DNA from: Lachnospiraceae bacterium | GTDB lineage: Bacteria; Bacillota; Clostridia; Lachnospirales; Lachnospiraceae | Assembly: GCA_009774615.1 (NCBI GenBank) | Contig: VSOC01000014.1 | Coordinates: 18,485 to 60,821 of the forward strand | Direction: 5' to 3' | DNA: 42,337 nucleotides | Shown here: positions 1 to 9,372 of the stretch, one piece after another | Position numbering within the stretch: position 1 is the first letter of the stretch | Layout of the letters: each line of letters begins with the position of its first letter | The notes under the pieces: generated by a model | Seen by the model: the letters and a program-made list of their open reading frames with translations, nothing else | What the model was told of the DNA's origin: nothing | Databases searched by the model: none | Program-made: the position numbers and the translations under genes

Positions 1-866
1 GCATCCACACGACCAGTATTATCCTTTGAATTTGCCTTATAATAAGTTTCACCGGCTTTTGTCAAACCTTCAGGGTTCTGGAAAGTAACAAGGGCAAGGG
101 TTCCAATATGGACACCTGCATAGGTTTTATCCTCTGTAGCTGTAGTACCGCCTGTTCCTGCAGACCCTTCCTTAGTAAGTGTAGCTGTAATTTCTCCCAG
201 GTTATTAATACTGATACTGGTAGCTTTAAGCGGCTTTTCGTCTGCTGTACCAGTGCCGCCAGTAGTGTTGGCACTGAATATAAGTTTTTTTACTTCTCCA
301 CTGGTTTCCTGTTCAACATCGATTGGAATACGTATCGGCAATAACTTGGCATTTGCGTTTAATTTTCCATCAGTAAAGCCAGCATTCTCCGAAGCTTTCT
401 CCGGATAAAAGCCATAGACAAAATTACCATTACCATCAACAAGAAAACCTTTACTGTCTACCGAAAACTGACCTACCCGAGTATACTCCCACTCTATATC
501 AACATTTTTAAGGTCTTCAACATCCCTCTCCACACCATCTTTAGATTTTGCCTTTGAAGTCAGGAAAAACCCTTCTCCATTAATTGTTGCATTCAGCCCA
601 CCAACATAAGAAGGGGTACTGGCAGTCATATCTGTTCCAATGGTTCCCATTAATGTACCATAACCATACTGAGCCGCATTAGCACCACCAGCAGTATCTG
701 TACCATTTGTAGAAGCCGTAGACGTCTGATACATCGCTTCCTTAAACGTATACGTCTGTGCCTTAAAACCAAATGTATTTACGTTCGCCAGGTTATGACC
801 GATTACATCCATCTTATTTTGATGGGCACGAAGCCCTGCAACTGCTGAATCCATTGATCTTAACAT
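1..866 (-). CDS. flgE: Flagellar hook protein FlgE, N-terminal part (truncated by window edge)
   Basis: This is the subunit of the extracellular flagellar hook. Reading leftward from the ATG at 866, the protein opens with MLRSMDSAVAGLRAHQNKMD followed by GHNLANVNTFGFKAQ, the rod/hook N-terminal motif (NxANxxTxGFK). The frame stays open to base 1, giving about 288 residues, so the C-terminus lies outside the window. An AGAAAGGA ribosome site precedes the ATG. The sequence downstream of the motif (TLMGTIGTDMTAS, then VGQFSVDSKGFLVDGNGNFVYGF) is typical of FlgE rather than FlgF or FlgG. It is the last gene of the flagellar operon visible here. Confidence 0.9.
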   Translation of the reverse strand, partial: MLRSMDSAVAGLRAHQNKMDVIGHNLANVNTFGFKAQTYTFKEAMYQTSTASTNGTDTAGGANAAQYGYGTLMGTIGTDMTASTPSYVGGLNATINGEGFFLTSKAKSKDGVERDVEDLKNVDIEWEYTRVGQFSVDSKGFLVDGNGNFVYGFYPEKASENAGFTDGKLNANAKLLPIRIPIDVEQETSGEVKKLIFSANTTGGTGTADEKPLKATSISINNLGEITATLTKEGSAGTGGTTATEDKTYAGVHIGTLALVTFQNPEGLTKAGETYYKANSKDNTGRVD

Positions 867-944
867 AGTTTTTTATTCCTTTCTTCCGTTCCTTCGCCCC
901 GTTCTTCTGACGGAACAAATCAGCGTCCTCATCCGAGGTCCCGC

Positions 945-1322
945 TTACATAAGAACGGCACTGTCAATATTTGTGAATACTCTTTCTCGCATATCGTTTT
1001 GTGACATTGTCGTAACAACCATATTATTCGGTACATTTACGATAAATACCCCTCTGGAACCGATAATTGCCACATCTTTTGCGCCCTTTTTTCTGGCGTC
1101 TTCCACGGCCTGTTCCAGATCGTTCATTAACTGATTATCAACGGCAATACCCCGCTCATTCATACGTTTTGCAGCATGTTTGGAAAAATTCAAGCCGACC
1201 TTTGCGCTGTCCTGAAGAAGTTTGTGAAACTCAGCCTGATTTCCCCCGGTTCCAGGCGCCTCAGTATTCTGGCCGGGGATGCCGGATTGTCGGTTATATC
1301 TTGACACTCCATTTACATCCAT
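945..1322 (-). CDS. Flagellar operon protein (TIGR02530-like)
   Basis: A 125-residue protein of unknown biochemical role. It matches what I recall of the small Firmicutes 'flagellar operon protein' family found between flgD and flgE. The central part reads FSKHAAKRMNERGI, followed by a segment ending VFIVNVPNNMVVTTM. No signal peptide or membrane segment is visible. The ATG at 1322 follows a GGAGAGG site. It sits 78 nt ahead of flgE and 70 nt after flgD, so co-transcription is likely. A role in hook assembly is inferred only from position. Confidence 0.8.
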   Translation of the reverse strand: MDVNGVSRYNRQSGIPGQNTEAPGTGGNQAEFHKLLQDSAKVGLNFSKHAAKRMNERGIAVDNQLMNDLEQAVEDARKKGAKDVAIIGSRGVFIVNVPNNMVVTTMSQNDMRERVFTNIDSAVLM

Positions 1323-1392
1323 TATTTTTCCTCTCCAAAAGCTATCTTTTTATCTGCTACGCTACAGTTATCCCCCGTTATCCATTATTGCC

Positions 1393-1998
1393 TTATGCAA
1401 TATCCCCCGTTCCCGGTGTTTCCGGCTTATCCGTTTTGTCGGTTTCCCCTGGTTTTTCAGATTCACCCGGCTTTTCCGTTTCGTCCGGCTTCTTATCTTC
1501 TTCTGAATCATCCGTATCAACCTTTGTATTATACGGATCAGGCACCTGTCCCATACCAACCACATGCGCTAACTGATAGGTTTTCGGATCATCTTTTAAG
1601 CGAATCGTCGGAGAACCGCTGGTAAAATCTACACTTTCTACCGTTGCATATTTTACGCCAATCGGAACTTCCACTCCCCATTCGTTTTCTTTAACAACCG
1701 CCATCGTTACTTCCTGCCCCAGCAGCCCGCCTGCATAGGTCTGCGTCGTAACCGAGGTTGAAGTATCTACCGCATTTGTCATCGCAGTCAATGACTGTAC
1801 CATCGCCATCTGTGTCATCTGCGCCATAATCTCGCTGTTATCCATGGGATTGGTCATATCCTGGTTCTGTAACTGTGCTGCCAGAAGCTGAAAATAACCG
1901 GTCATGGAAATGGTATTTTTGTCATTGCTCTCCGGCTTATAGGTATTGACCTTATAAGGATCTGTAGTTCCGCTAATCGAACCTGCTTCTACTGCCAT
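1393..1998 (-). CDS. flgD: Flagellar hook assembly scaffold FlgD
   Basis: FlgD caps the growing hook and is needed for polymerisation of FlgE. The conserved N-terminal domain is visible at about residues 30-75 (FQLLAAQLQNQDMTNPMDN, then QMTQMAMVQSLTAM). A beta-rich middle follows (GGLLGQEVTM, VESVDF). The last ~40 residues are an acidic, low-complexity tail of repeated KPxETEKPGE-type units, likely a recent repeat expansion and not part of the folded domain. The ATG at 1998 has a GGAAGGG site. It lies between fliK and the flagellar operon protein. Confidence 0.92.
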   Translation of the reverse strand: MAVEAGSISGTTDPYKVNTYKPESNDKNTISMTGYFQLLAAQLQNQDMTNPMDNSEIMAQMTQMAMVQSLTAMTNAVDTSTSVTTQTYAGGLLGQEVTMAVVKENEWGVEVPIGVKYATVESVDFTSGSPTIRLKDDPKTYQLAHVVGMGQVPDPYNTKVDTDDSEEDKKPDETEKPGESEKPGETDKTDKPETPGTGDIA

Positions 1999-2048
1999 CT
2001 TGTTTCCCTTCCTTGTCTTTTTATCCTTTTCGATGAAAAAAACGAATC

Positions 2049-3407
2049 TTAAACCAGTCCCAGCCGAAGTTGCTGTGCAAAGGAATCAAAGCTTTGATGT
2101 TCTTCTTTATTCTGCTGGTGCTTTTCTTCCTGCTCTTCCCGCTCCCTCTTTCCATCGGGATTGCGGTCGTAGTTTTCCTGGTTGGTTTCCGGTTTTTGTG
2201 TGAAAATCACGGTTTCCTGTCCGGTCTTTTCTTCAAGAATTGCTGCAATCTCAGAAGCCTTCTGGTTCAGCAGTTCCAAGGTCTTCGGGTTCGTTGCCAT
2301 AATGGATACGGCGGCCCGGTCACCTTCATAGCTTAAATGAATCGTAAGCTTTCCAAGGTTTGCCGGTTCAAGTTCTAAGGTAAGGGTTCTTGCCCCCTCA
2401 GCCATCTTTGCGCCGAGCATCTTTCCTAAATCCTGCGGAATGGTTTCCGGTGAGGTCTTCATCGAAACGGTTTCTGCCTTCTGTCCAAACAGGCTGTTTT
2501 GATTCTGCTGTCCAAATACCCTGAAGCTTTCTGCTCCTGCGGCCTGCACCTGTCCGTTTTCGCCTTCTGCGGCGTGGTTTAGGGTTTCTTCCGCCTTACG
2601 GCTTCCCTGCCCTGCAAATTCTTCCTGGGCGGTCTGCTTTCCGGTTTCTGGCTTTTCCTCTGCCTTCTGCTCTCCGGACACATTCCGAACCGGCTCATTT
2701 ACCTTTTCGGTATCCTCGGCTTTTTCTGCCTTTTCCCCTGTCGCCTTACCTTCATTCTTAACGGTTTCTTCCACAGCTTTTGGCTGTGCGGCTTCTGTCT
2801 GCACGGCTTCTGTCGGTGCGTCTTGCGCCTGTGCAGCTTCCGGCTTCCCGGCAGTTTCCTGAACAGCGGTCTGCGCCACAACTTCCGTCTTAATCTCCGC
2901 CTGTGCTTCGGCAATAGCAGCGAGTGCATCTGTCTGCACCTGCCCGGCTTCTGCCATCTCTGCTCCGACAGCTTCCACAGGAACTTCTTCCGTCAGCAGT
3001 TCTCCCACTGCCGAAACCACATCTTCCTGCATCACGGATTCTTCTGCATTCCCCTCAGGACTTTGTGCAATCATGCCTGCTAAAAGCGCTGCGGTCTGCT
3101 GCATGGCGGCCTGCTGTGCCATCTCTTCGGCATCCGTAATTTCCTCGATGGTTTCCTTGTCGGAAGAAATCTCAGGTTCCTTACCGCTTTCATTCGTCGG
3201 ATTTTCTTTTACGTCGTTGGTGCTCTGTGATGTCTTGTTCTCCGTCTTCTGCAGGGTCTTTTCCTGACCGGTCGTTTTTGTCTGGTCATTCTTTGCCTGC
3301 ATCAGCCGGATGAATTCAATCCCGGAATCGGAATTTTGTGTGCTCTGTACCCGGTTCGCCGTGTTTACCTGTATCTGCGGCCCGGGCATCTTTACTGCTC
3401 CATCCAT
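2049..3407 (-). CDS. fliK: Flagellar hook-length control protein FliK
   Basis: FliK is a secreted molecular ruler that measures the hook and switches the export gate from hook to filament substrates. Most of the 452 residues are Ala/Glu/Gln/Thr-rich and disordered, with local repeats of the QTEAAQPKA type, which is normal for FliK. The conserved C-terminal Flg_hook domain is at about residues 335-405 (LTLELEPANLGKLTIHLSYE, then VSIMATNPKTLELLN). The tail is rich in Glu/Gln/Lys. The ATG at 3407 has a strong AAGGAGGG site. It is separated from fliJ by 129 nt that hold a hairpin. Confidence 0.9.
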   Translation of the reverse strand: MDGAVKMPGPQIQVNTANRVQSTQNSDSGIEFIRLMQAKNDQTKTTGQEKTLQKTENKTSQSTNDVKENPTNESGKEPEISSDKETIEEITDAEEMAQQAAMQQTAALLAGMIAQSPEGNAEESVMQEDVVSAVGELLTEEVPVEAVGAEMAEAGQVQTDALAAIAEAQAEIKTEVVAQTAVQETAGKPEAAQAQDAPTEAVQTEAAQPKAVEETVKNEGKATGEKAEKAEDTEKVNEPVRNVSGEQKAEEKPETGKQTAQEEFAGQGSRKAEETLNHAAEGENGQVQAAGAESFRVFGQQNQNSLFGQKAETVSMKTSPETIPQDLGKMLGAKMAEGARTLTLELEPANLGKLTIHLSYEGDRAAVSIMATNPKTLELLNQKASEIAAILEEKTGQETVIFTQKPETNQENYDRNPDGKREREEQEEKHQQNKEEHQSFDSFAQQLRLGLV

Positions 3408-3445
3408 CTTGTCCCTCCTTTCTTCTATCCTTTATTTTATGCTGC

Positions 3446-3477
3446 GGACTGCTTTTTGCACTGTGCTTTTGCAGTCC
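3446..3477 (-). other. Hairpin in the fliJ-fliK spacer
   Basis: A GGACTGC...GCAGTCC stem with inner TGCA pairing lies in the 129-nt gap between fliJ and fliK. Read with the operon it has no following T-tract, so it is more likely an mRNA processing or stability structure than a terminator. Read on the plus strand it is followed by five T residues. Confidence 0.45.
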
Positions 3478-3536
3478 TTTTTATAATCAACAGCCCAAAG
3501 CTGTGATTACCAAAAATAAGTTACAGACAAAAGGGA

Positions 3537-3992
3537 TTAGCTATACTGCCTTTTCTCCCGCAGTGTCGTGTTGGAAACAAATTCTTCAATAAATAATTCG
3601 TCTGCCTTCATCACGGCTTTCTGGTATTCCTGAAATTTCTTTTCTTTTAATTTTTCAAATTTTGACGTGTCAACTTTTGCTTCCACAACTTCCTGCTTTT
3701 TGGCGTCTTCTTCCTGACGAAGTTTTTTCAGCCGTTCTTTTTCGGTATCGATAATCTCTTCCATCCGTCCTATACACATATCAAACAGCCGGTAGTCTTC
3801 TATGGCAGCGCCTTTTTCTTTGACCTCGTCAAAGCCGCTCTCATAACTTACCAGCTCCCTGTTCAATCCCTGAATTTCTTCCTGCTTGCGGTTCACCTTT
3901 TGTATAATTACCGCATGTTCGGACTTTAAATTATCCAGAACCTGTGTTTTATAGGCCAGAACGGTTTCCAGCCGGTAATTAAACTGCTTCAA
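3537..3992 (-). CDS. fliJ: Flagellar export chaperone FliJ
   Basis: FliJ is the coiled-coil stalk protein of the flagellar export ATPase complex (FliH-FliI-FliJ). The 151 residues are almost wholly charged heptad-type coiled coil (FNYRLETVLAYKTQVLDNLK at the N-terminus, then EEIIDTEKERLKKLRQEEDA), and the length matches the family. The start at 3992 is a TTG, chosen because GGAGG lies 8 nt upstream and the protein begins in the usual F-x-Y/F-R-L-E-T-V-L pattern. It follows fliI by 17 nt. Confidence 0.9.
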   Translation of the reverse strand: MKQFNYRLETVLAYKTQVLDNLKSEHAVIIQKVNRKQEEIQGLNRELVSYESGFDEVKEKGAAIEDYRLFDMCIGRMEEIIDTEKERLKKLRQEEDAKKQEVVEAKVDTSKFEKLKEKKFQEYQKAVMKADELFIEEFVSNTTLREKRQYS

Positions 3993-4009
3993 TGTTATCC
4001 CCTCCGAAA

Positions 4010-5311
4010 TCAGCCAACGATGGTTTTAATATGTGCTAAGGTTTCTTCATAAGTAAAACTATCGTTTGTGCCCTGCTGCAGAAATGCATTCACTGCTCCG
4101 ATTTTTGAAACTGCCTCGTCTAACGCAGGATTGGTTCCCCTCTTGTATGCACCGATGGAAATCAAATCCGCATTTTTCTGGTAAAGGCTTAAAAGGTTGC
4201 GCAGCCGGGAAGCTACTGCCCGGTGTTCGTCGGATACGATTTCCACCATAAGACGGGAAATACTTGCTCCGATATCGATTGCCGGAAAGTGGTTTTCATT
4301 CGCCAACTGTCTGCTGAGAACGATGTGCCCGTCGAGTATACCGCGGACGGTATCGGATATCGGCTCGTTGGTGTCGTCGCCTTCAACCAGTACGGTGTAG
4401 ACGCCGGTAATCGAGCCTTTCCCGAAGTTCCCGCTTCGCTCAAGAAGCTTGGGAAACTCAGCATAGATTGACGGAGTATATCCTCTGGCTATCGGGGGTT
4501 CGCCGATAGCCAGGCCGATTTCTCTCTGTGCCATCGCATAACGGGTAAGAGAATCCATCATCAGCAAGACATCCAAACCCTGATCTTTAAAATATTCTGC
4601 AATGGTGGTCGCCACAAGCGGACATTTCATGCGGAGCATGGCGGGCTGGTCTGAGGTCGCCACGATAAGGACGGATCTGCGCATTCCCTCTTCGCCCAAA
4701 TCCTTCTGAACAAACTCCAGAACCTCACGTCCACGCTCGCCTACCAGGGCGATGACATTAATGTCGGTTTTAACATTTTTTGCAATCATTCCCATCAATG
4801 TACTCTTGCCCACACCGGAACCGGCAAAGATTCCGATTCTCTGGCCTTTTCCTATGGTATTGAGTCCATCGATGGCTTTAACGCCGAATTCCAGCCGTTC
4901 CCTTATGGGGGGGCGGTTTAAAGGATTAATATAGGGGCTGTTCACGGTATAATAGCGGGAGGAAGGAAAGCCCTCCTTGCCGTCAATCGGCTCTCCCAAA
5001 GCATTGATAATTCTTCCCCGAAGAAAATCTCCCACAGGAACTTTAAGCCTTCGCCGCGTATTCCTTACAAAGCTTCCGGAGGATATGCCGCTGGTCGCCT
5101 CGTAGGTCATCAGCTGAACTTTTCCGTCCTTAAAACCCACGACTTCTGCAGGCATCTGGCGGTTTTGTTCTTCGTTATAAATCATCACGATATCCCCGAT
5201 ACTGGATCGGCCGCCGGAAGCCTCCATGGACATCCCGACTACATTTTCAATTTTCCCGATATGGCTCACCGTTTCTGATTTACTAATCAGCGAAGGAATT
5301 TTTTCAAACAT
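4010..5311 (-). CDS. fliI: Flagellum-specific export ATPase FliI
   Basis: The cytoplasmic hexameric ATPase that powers loading of flagellar export substrates; homologous to F1 beta. The Walker A motif GSGVGKST is at residues 164-171, GERGREVLEFV follows at about 192, and the Walker B region LDVLLMMDSLTRYAMAQREI is near residue 245. The 433-residue length is standard. The ATG at 5311 has AGGAG five bases upstream and lies 8 nt after the fliH stop. Confidence 0.97.
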   Translation of the reverse strand: MFEKIPSLISKSETVSHIGKIENVVGMSMEASGGRSSIGDIVMIYNEEQNRQMPAEVVGFKDGKVQLMTYEATSGISSGSFVRNTRRRLKVPVGDFLRGRIINALGEPIDGKEGFPSSRYYTVNSPYINPLNRPPIRERLEFGVKAIDGLNTIGKGQRIGIFAGSGVGKSTLMGMIAKNVKTDINVIALVGERGREVLEFVQKDLGEEGMRRSVLIVATSDQPAMLRMKCPLVATTIAEYFKDQGLDVLLMMDSLTRYAMAQREIGLAIGEPPIARGYTPSIYAEFPKLLERSGNFGKGSITGVYTVLVEGDDTNEPISDTVRGILDGHIVLSRQLANENHFPAIDIGASISRLMVEIVSDEHRAVASRLRNLLSLYQKNADLISIGAYKRGTNPALDEAVSKIGAVNAFLQQGTNDSFTYEETLAHIKTIVG

Positions 5312-5319
5312 AAAAGCTC

Positions 5320-6201
5320 CTATATTCGTACATTTTCCAAAATGTCCTTGATATTTTCTATCTGGGTATTGACACTGACATCGACGATTTCCTCCGGCAT
5401 CTCGATAATGCAGTCGCCCCTCTCTTCTTTATCCATCACGATAAATTTAATATTATCGGAGAGATGGGCAAGTTCATCTAAGATATCGGCGTCGGTTTCC
5501 AACATCATATCATAGTCGCATTTGTCAATGTAAATCTTCACCCAGGCAGTTTTTTTCAGCTTTTCCGTGGCGGAAACAATCATCTTTTTAATAACTTCCC
5601 CGCTCGATCGAAGGCTGATATGGATGACCTTCTCGCCTATGGCAATGGCACAGTCCTTTAATTCATCAAGGTAACGGCGCATACAGTTTTCCTTCGCCGT
5701 TTCCACAGAACCTAAGGCTCTGCGAATATCGCTCTCAAAGGCGGTAAGCTTTTCCTTAAAGTTTTCCCTGCACTCGGCCTCGCCCCGGGCCATCCCCTCC
5801 CGGTAACCTGTTCCGTAGCCTGTGCGGTACCCCTCTTCTTTGGCGGCTGCCCGTTCCTCTTCGGCCTGGATATGGGCCTGTTCGATAATCTCCTGGGCGG
5901 CCTTTTTTGCTTCTTCTAAGGCTTCTCTTGCTTCCTGCTCCCACTGCGCATTCAGCGCTTCCTGGGCAGAAGCAGCTTCTTCTAGTTGTGCTGCCTCACT
6001 TTCTTTATATGCGTCCGCTTCGGAAAGAGGTTCCTTAAACTCTTCCTTTTTTTCTTTCCCCTCCAGCGTCAGGTGCGGAAAACTTGCTTTTTTCACTACG
6101 GGTTCACCCGCCGGAACCGTTTCTGCCAAAGGGATGTACTGCTTTATCAGTCCTGCCGCATCCGGGTGCTTGATAATCCGGTTAGACGATGATGCTATCA
6201 T
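5320..6201 (-). CDS. fliH: Flagellar assembly protein FliH
   Basis: FliH is the stator-like regulator that binds FliI and tethers it to the C-ring. The 293 residues comprise a long Glu/Ala coiled-coil region (about 50-120), a G-x3-G repeat run (GYRTGYGTGYREGMARGEAE, about 124-143) that is diagnostic for FliH, and a C-terminal ATPase-delta-like domain (GEKVIHISL to ENVRI). The ATG at 6201 has GGGAGG upstream and overlaps the end of fliG by 20 nt, implying translational coupling. Confidence 0.92.
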   Translation of the reverse strand: MIASSSNRIIKHPDAAGLIKQYIPLAETVPAGEPVVKKASFPHLTLEGKEKKEEFKEPLSEADAYKESEAAQLEEAASAQEALNAQWEQEAREALEEAKKAAQEIIEQAHIQAEEERAAAKEEGYRTGYGTGYREGMARGEAECRENFKEKLTAFESDIRRALGSVETAKENCMRRYLDELKDCAIAIGEKVIHISLRSSGEVIKKMIVSATEKLKKTAWVKIYIDKCDYDMMLETDADILDELAHLSDNIKFIVMDKEERGDCIIEMPEEIVDVSVNTQIENIKDILENVRI

Positions 6202-7231
6202 CTTCGCCTCCCTTCTTAATGATTACCTCACCCCGCTCTTCTAAGCCGCGGATAATATTGACGATACGCTGCTGTGCTTCTTCGACATCTTTTAAGCGCA
6301 CATTCGTCGTAATCTCCAAATCGCCCCGCACGGTATCGGCTGTACGTTTGGACATATTGTTGAAGAAGATTGCCCGCATCTCTTCGGAAGCATTCTTAAG
6401 CGCATAGACAATATCTTTGGTATCGCAGTCCCGGACGAAACGCTGCACGGAACGATCGTCCATATCCAGGATATTCTCGAATACGAACATTTTGTCGCGG
6501 ATGGTCTGTGCAAGTTCGGGGTTGCGTTTTCCGAGTTCTTCAAAGATTTTCCTTTCACTGCTTCGATCAATATGGTTCATCATATCGGCTACATAGTCCA
6601 CGCCGCCCAGACTCATATTATCTTCGCTGGTAATGATGGTTGCAAACTTGCGCTTCATCTCTTCTTCCACGATGGAAATCGCTTCGGGCGATACCCGATC
6701 CATCTTTGCCATACATTCTACCGTCTGTATACGCTTCTCGTCGGAAAGCTCCTCCAGAACCTGTGCTGCCTGCATCGTATCCATATAGGCCATAATCAGG
6801 GCGATGACCTGGGGACGTTCATTCTGCAGCAAGGAGAACAGCGCTTTCGGATCTCCCTTCATAAAGAAGTTAAACGGCTTGGACTGAAGGGTTTTGGAAA
6901 CTTTTTCCAAAAGATTTCTGGCGGTGGATTCGCCGAAAGCCTTCTCCAGTACGTTTCTTGCATAGTCAAGACCGCCGTCGGTCATCATCTTATGCGTAAG
7001 GCAAAGCTTATAGTACTCATCAAGCGTAGCTTCGACCTGGGAATTATTCGTTTTTCCCAGTTTTGCCACTTCAAAGGTAAGGTCTTCAATATCCTGTTCG
7101 CTTAAATATTTATAAATCTGAGAGGCACGATCCGCGCCAAGAGATACCACAACCAGAGCCGCTTTGCTTCTGGGGTCGGTCAGGGGCATAATATCTTCCA
7201 CTTTACTTTGACTGCTTTCTATTTCTGGCAT
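6182..7231 (-). CDS. fliG: Flagellar motor switch protein FliG
   Basis: C-ring rotor protein that transmits torque from the stator and binds FliF at the MS ring. Visible are the N-terminal domain (SKAALVVVSLGADRASQIYK), the middle-domain motif as NERPQVIALIMAYM (usually EHPQ; here ERPQ), and the C-terminal torque helix region (DDRSVQRFVRDCDTKDIVYA). GGAGG sits about 9 nt before the ATG at 7231. An in-frame GTG is directly upstream at 7234, and another ATG at 7189 would begin MPLTDPRSK. The chosen start overlaps the fliF end by 29 nt. Confidence 0.95.
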   Translation of the reverse strand: MPEIESSQSKVEDIMPLTDPRSKAALVVVSLGADRASQIYKYLSEQDIEDLTFEVAKLGKTNNSQVEATLDEYYKLCLTHKMMTDGGLDYARNVLEKAFGESTARNLLEKVSKTLQSKPFNFFMKGDPKALFSLLQNERPQVIALIMAYMDTMQAAQVLEELSDEKRIQTVECMAKMDRVSPEAISIVEEEMKRKFATIITSEDNMSLGGVDYVADMMNHIDRSSERKIFEELGKRNPELAQTIRDKMFVFENILDMDDRSVQRFVRDCDTKDIVYALKNASEEMRAIFFNNMSKRTADTVRGDLEITTNVRLKDVEEAQQRIVNIIRGLEERGEVIIKKGGEDDSIIV

Positions 7232-8939
7232 CACCTAAATCCTCCTCCCCTCTCAGCCAGCTCTGAATCAGTTTCGCAGCTATCTGCGGATTCTGATCCA
7301 CGAACTCCGATATATTTTGCTTCAGACGCAGGCTGCGCTGCATCCGAAGATTAAGAATCTCTTCATTCTTTGTAAATTCATCCTCGATTTCTTCCGAAGT
7401 TGGCATAGCATGCGGCTGTCCGTCTTCCGCGGACTCTCCTTCACCTCCTGGAAGAGCATTGGCATCTTCGCCCTCTAGAACTTCTCCTTCACCAAGGATG
7501 AGCTGGGCCTTTTTCTTCTTTCTTCTTCTCAGCATCATAAGGATGATCAGAAGCAGTAAAAGAACGATGGCTGCACCAATCGCTGCCAGCACCTGCCATG
7601 GAAGCTGGGTAACTATCTTGACAATATCTCTTGTACCAACATCGACATCCGGAACTTGGTTTTCCCCTGCTGTCGGGATTGAGGCACGGACAACCGTTAT
7701 CTTTTCATCGATCGCTTCTATCGGAATCCCTGCGGCATTCGCCGTCAGCCGAAGAAGTTGCTCCTGCTTAACATCAAGAGTTTCGGTTGTTTTATTCATT
7801 ACAATCGTTACGGCTACGGAGGTATCCTCCAAAACGCCCGGGTCTATCTCACGCTGCTCTTTTAACGTGTTATAGAGCCACAGCCGTGAAGCGCTCCCAT
7901 TAGAATAAGAATCATCCACTCTCTCGGTTCCGTCTTCGTTCGTATACCGGGGTGTATCGGCATTCGCGTCGGCTCCTACCAGACCTCCGGCATCCTGGGA
8001 AGCGGCATTCGTACTTTCGTTCATGACATCTTCGGTCTGCAGCAAACCGGTCTTGTCTTCGTTGTCAATTTTTTCCGGTACGGAATACTGGGTGTTCTCC
8101 TGAATTAAACGTTCCATGTTCAGGGTTCCCTTAACCGATACGGCTACATTTCCCGCACCGTAAAACTGCTCGATTACCCGGCGGACATTCGCCGCGATAT
8201 TATTCTCCACCATCGTGGTCAGGCTGACCATATCCGAACCTGCGCCGGAACCGGAGTTGGTAAGTTCCCCGTCAACCTCCAGCATGGTCGCCGCGTCAAA
8301 GACACGGACATTGGTGAAGGTTACACCCTGGACAGAATGGGAAATCAGGTTTTTTACCGCCTGCGCCTTCTCCGCGGTTAAGCTGCTTCCGCTCTGCATG
8401 GTAATCACTACGGAGCCGGAGCCTTCCTGCCCGGAATTATCATCAATCACAAAGCGCTGACGCTGTTCTAAGACAATGGTTACTTTCGCATCCTGAACCC
8501 CTTCAAAGAGGCGGATGGTTGCTCCCAAACGATCCTGAAGTTCGTAGAGCGTAATCTGCTCCTTGTCGGACTCTGTCGTCATCAGGCCCGTATTGTTTAA
8601 ATACATATCGTATGTAAAGCCGCTTTTCGGATATCCCTGGCTGACCAGACGGGCCCTGGTCTGCTCTACCGAAGTTTCCGGAACCCTTATCGCTCCGTCA
8701 TTACTGTTATAGCGGTAGTCTATGCCCTGATCCTGAAGAAGATTCACTACCTGCTGGGCCTCTTCCTGGCTTAATCCGGTAAACAGCGTACTGTAATCAG
8801 TATTCTTCCCAAGATTCAGGACAAGTATGGCGATTACTGCAAGTACAATCGTTCCCCCCGCCAGGATGGCAATTAGTTTTCGCGTTTTTTCTGGTATGTT
8901 TAACCAGCTTTCTTTTAAATTCTGCACGTCTTTATCCAA
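7203..8939 (-). CDS. fliF: Flagellar MS-ring protein FliF
   Basis: FliF forms the membrane MS ring on which the motor and export gate assemble. A first transmembrane helix is at about residues 21-43 (KLIAILAGGTIVLAVIAIL), the YscJ-like ring-building domains follow, a second transmembrane helix is at about 449-470 (VLAAIGAAIVLLLLLIILMM), and the cytosolic FliG-binding tail ends near ISEFVDQNPQIAAKLIQSWL. The 578-residue length is normal. The start is uncertain: 8939 is a TTG directly abutting AAAGG, and an in-frame GTG at 8927 is better spaced. An in-frame stop lies just upstream. Confidence 0.95.
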   Translation of the reverse strand: MDKDVQNLKESWLNIPEKTRKLIAILAGGTIVLAVIAILVLNLGKNTDYSTLFTGLSQEEAQQVVNLLQDQGIDYRYNSNDGAIRVPETSVEQTRARLVSQGYPKSGFTYDMYLNNTGLMTTESDKEQITLYELQDRLGATIRLFEGVQDAKVTIVLEQRQRFVIDDNSGQEGSGSVVITMQSGSSLTAEKAQAVKNLISHSVQGVTFTNVRVFDAATMLEVDGELTNSGSGAGSDMVSLTTMVENNIAANVRRVIEQFYGAGNVAVSVKGTLNMERLIQENTQYSVPEKIDNEDKTGLLQTEDVMNESTNAASQDAGGLVGADANADTPRYTNEDGTERVDDSYSNGSASRLWLYNTLKEQREIDPGVLEDTSVAVTIVMNKTTETLDVKQEQLLRLTANAAGIPIEAIDEKITVVRASIPTAGENQVPDVDVGTRDIVKIVTQLPWQVLAAIGAAIVLLLLLIILMMLRRRKKKKAQLILGEGEVLEGEDANALPGGEGESAEDGQPHAMPTSEEIEDEFTKNEEILNLRMQRSLRLKQNISEFVDQNPQIAAKLIQSWLRGEEDLGDARNRKQSK

Positions 8940-8965
8940 CCTTTATTCTATATTCATAGGGAAAC

Positions 8966-9283
8966 TTAAACACTTATCTTAATCAGTTCGTTGTAGGATT
9001 CAATCGTCTTATTCCTGAGTCCGATCAGCACATCTACGGCTAAACCTGCCTTTGCCTCGGCTATCGGCAGGACATGGGCATCGTCTAACTGGCCTGTGGC
9101 TAATAAATACTGTTTGGCCTCTACATCGGCCTGTGCTTCTTTTACCTGATTAATTGTATTTTTAAATACATCTTTAAACAAAGATGCTTCTGCATTAACC
9201 ACCGCCGTCTGACGGACGTCTTCCTGTATGCCAATCGAATTCCACGGCATCATAGGAGTTATAAATGCTGCTCCTTCCATCAT
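8966..9283 (-). CDS. fliE: Flagellar hook-basal body protein FliE
   Basis: FliE joins the MS ring to the rod. The 105-residue length is typical, and the C-terminal half carries the family signature (SLFKDVFKNTINQVKEAQAD, then LIGLRNKTIESYNELIKISV). The start is one of two adjacent ATGs at 9283/9280 behind AGGGAG. It directly follows flgB with a 91-nt gap, although flgC normally lies between these two genes. Confidence 0.93.
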   Translation of the reverse strand: MMEGAAFITPMMPWNSIGIQEDVRQTAVVNAEASLFKDVFKNTINQVKEAQADVEAKQYLLATGQLDDAHVLPIAEAKAGLAVDVLIGLRNKTIESYNELIKISV

Positions 9284-9333
9284 TCTCTCCCTTTTCTTCC
9301 TGCTTTACTTATTTTAACAATTTTTTAACAAAC

Positions 9334-9372
9334 AAAATGAAAATGCTGGCCATCAACAAACTACGGCCAACA
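9334..9372 (-). terminator. Terminator-like hairpin between flgB and fliE
   Basis: Read with the operon, an 8-bp stem (TGTTGGCC / GGCCAGCA, one G-U pair) with a 13-nt loop begins 2 nt after the flgB stop and is followed by TTTTCATTTTG. It resembles an intrinsic terminator or attenuator. An AT-rich stretch then leads to fliE. Its position is exactly where flgC is expected, so it may be a deletion junction. Confidence 0.5.

Noticed and set aside
1067..1576. Long plus-strand frames across the flagellar genes
   Set aside because: They are antisense shadows of flgD, fliK and neighbours with no family resemblance or ribosome sites.
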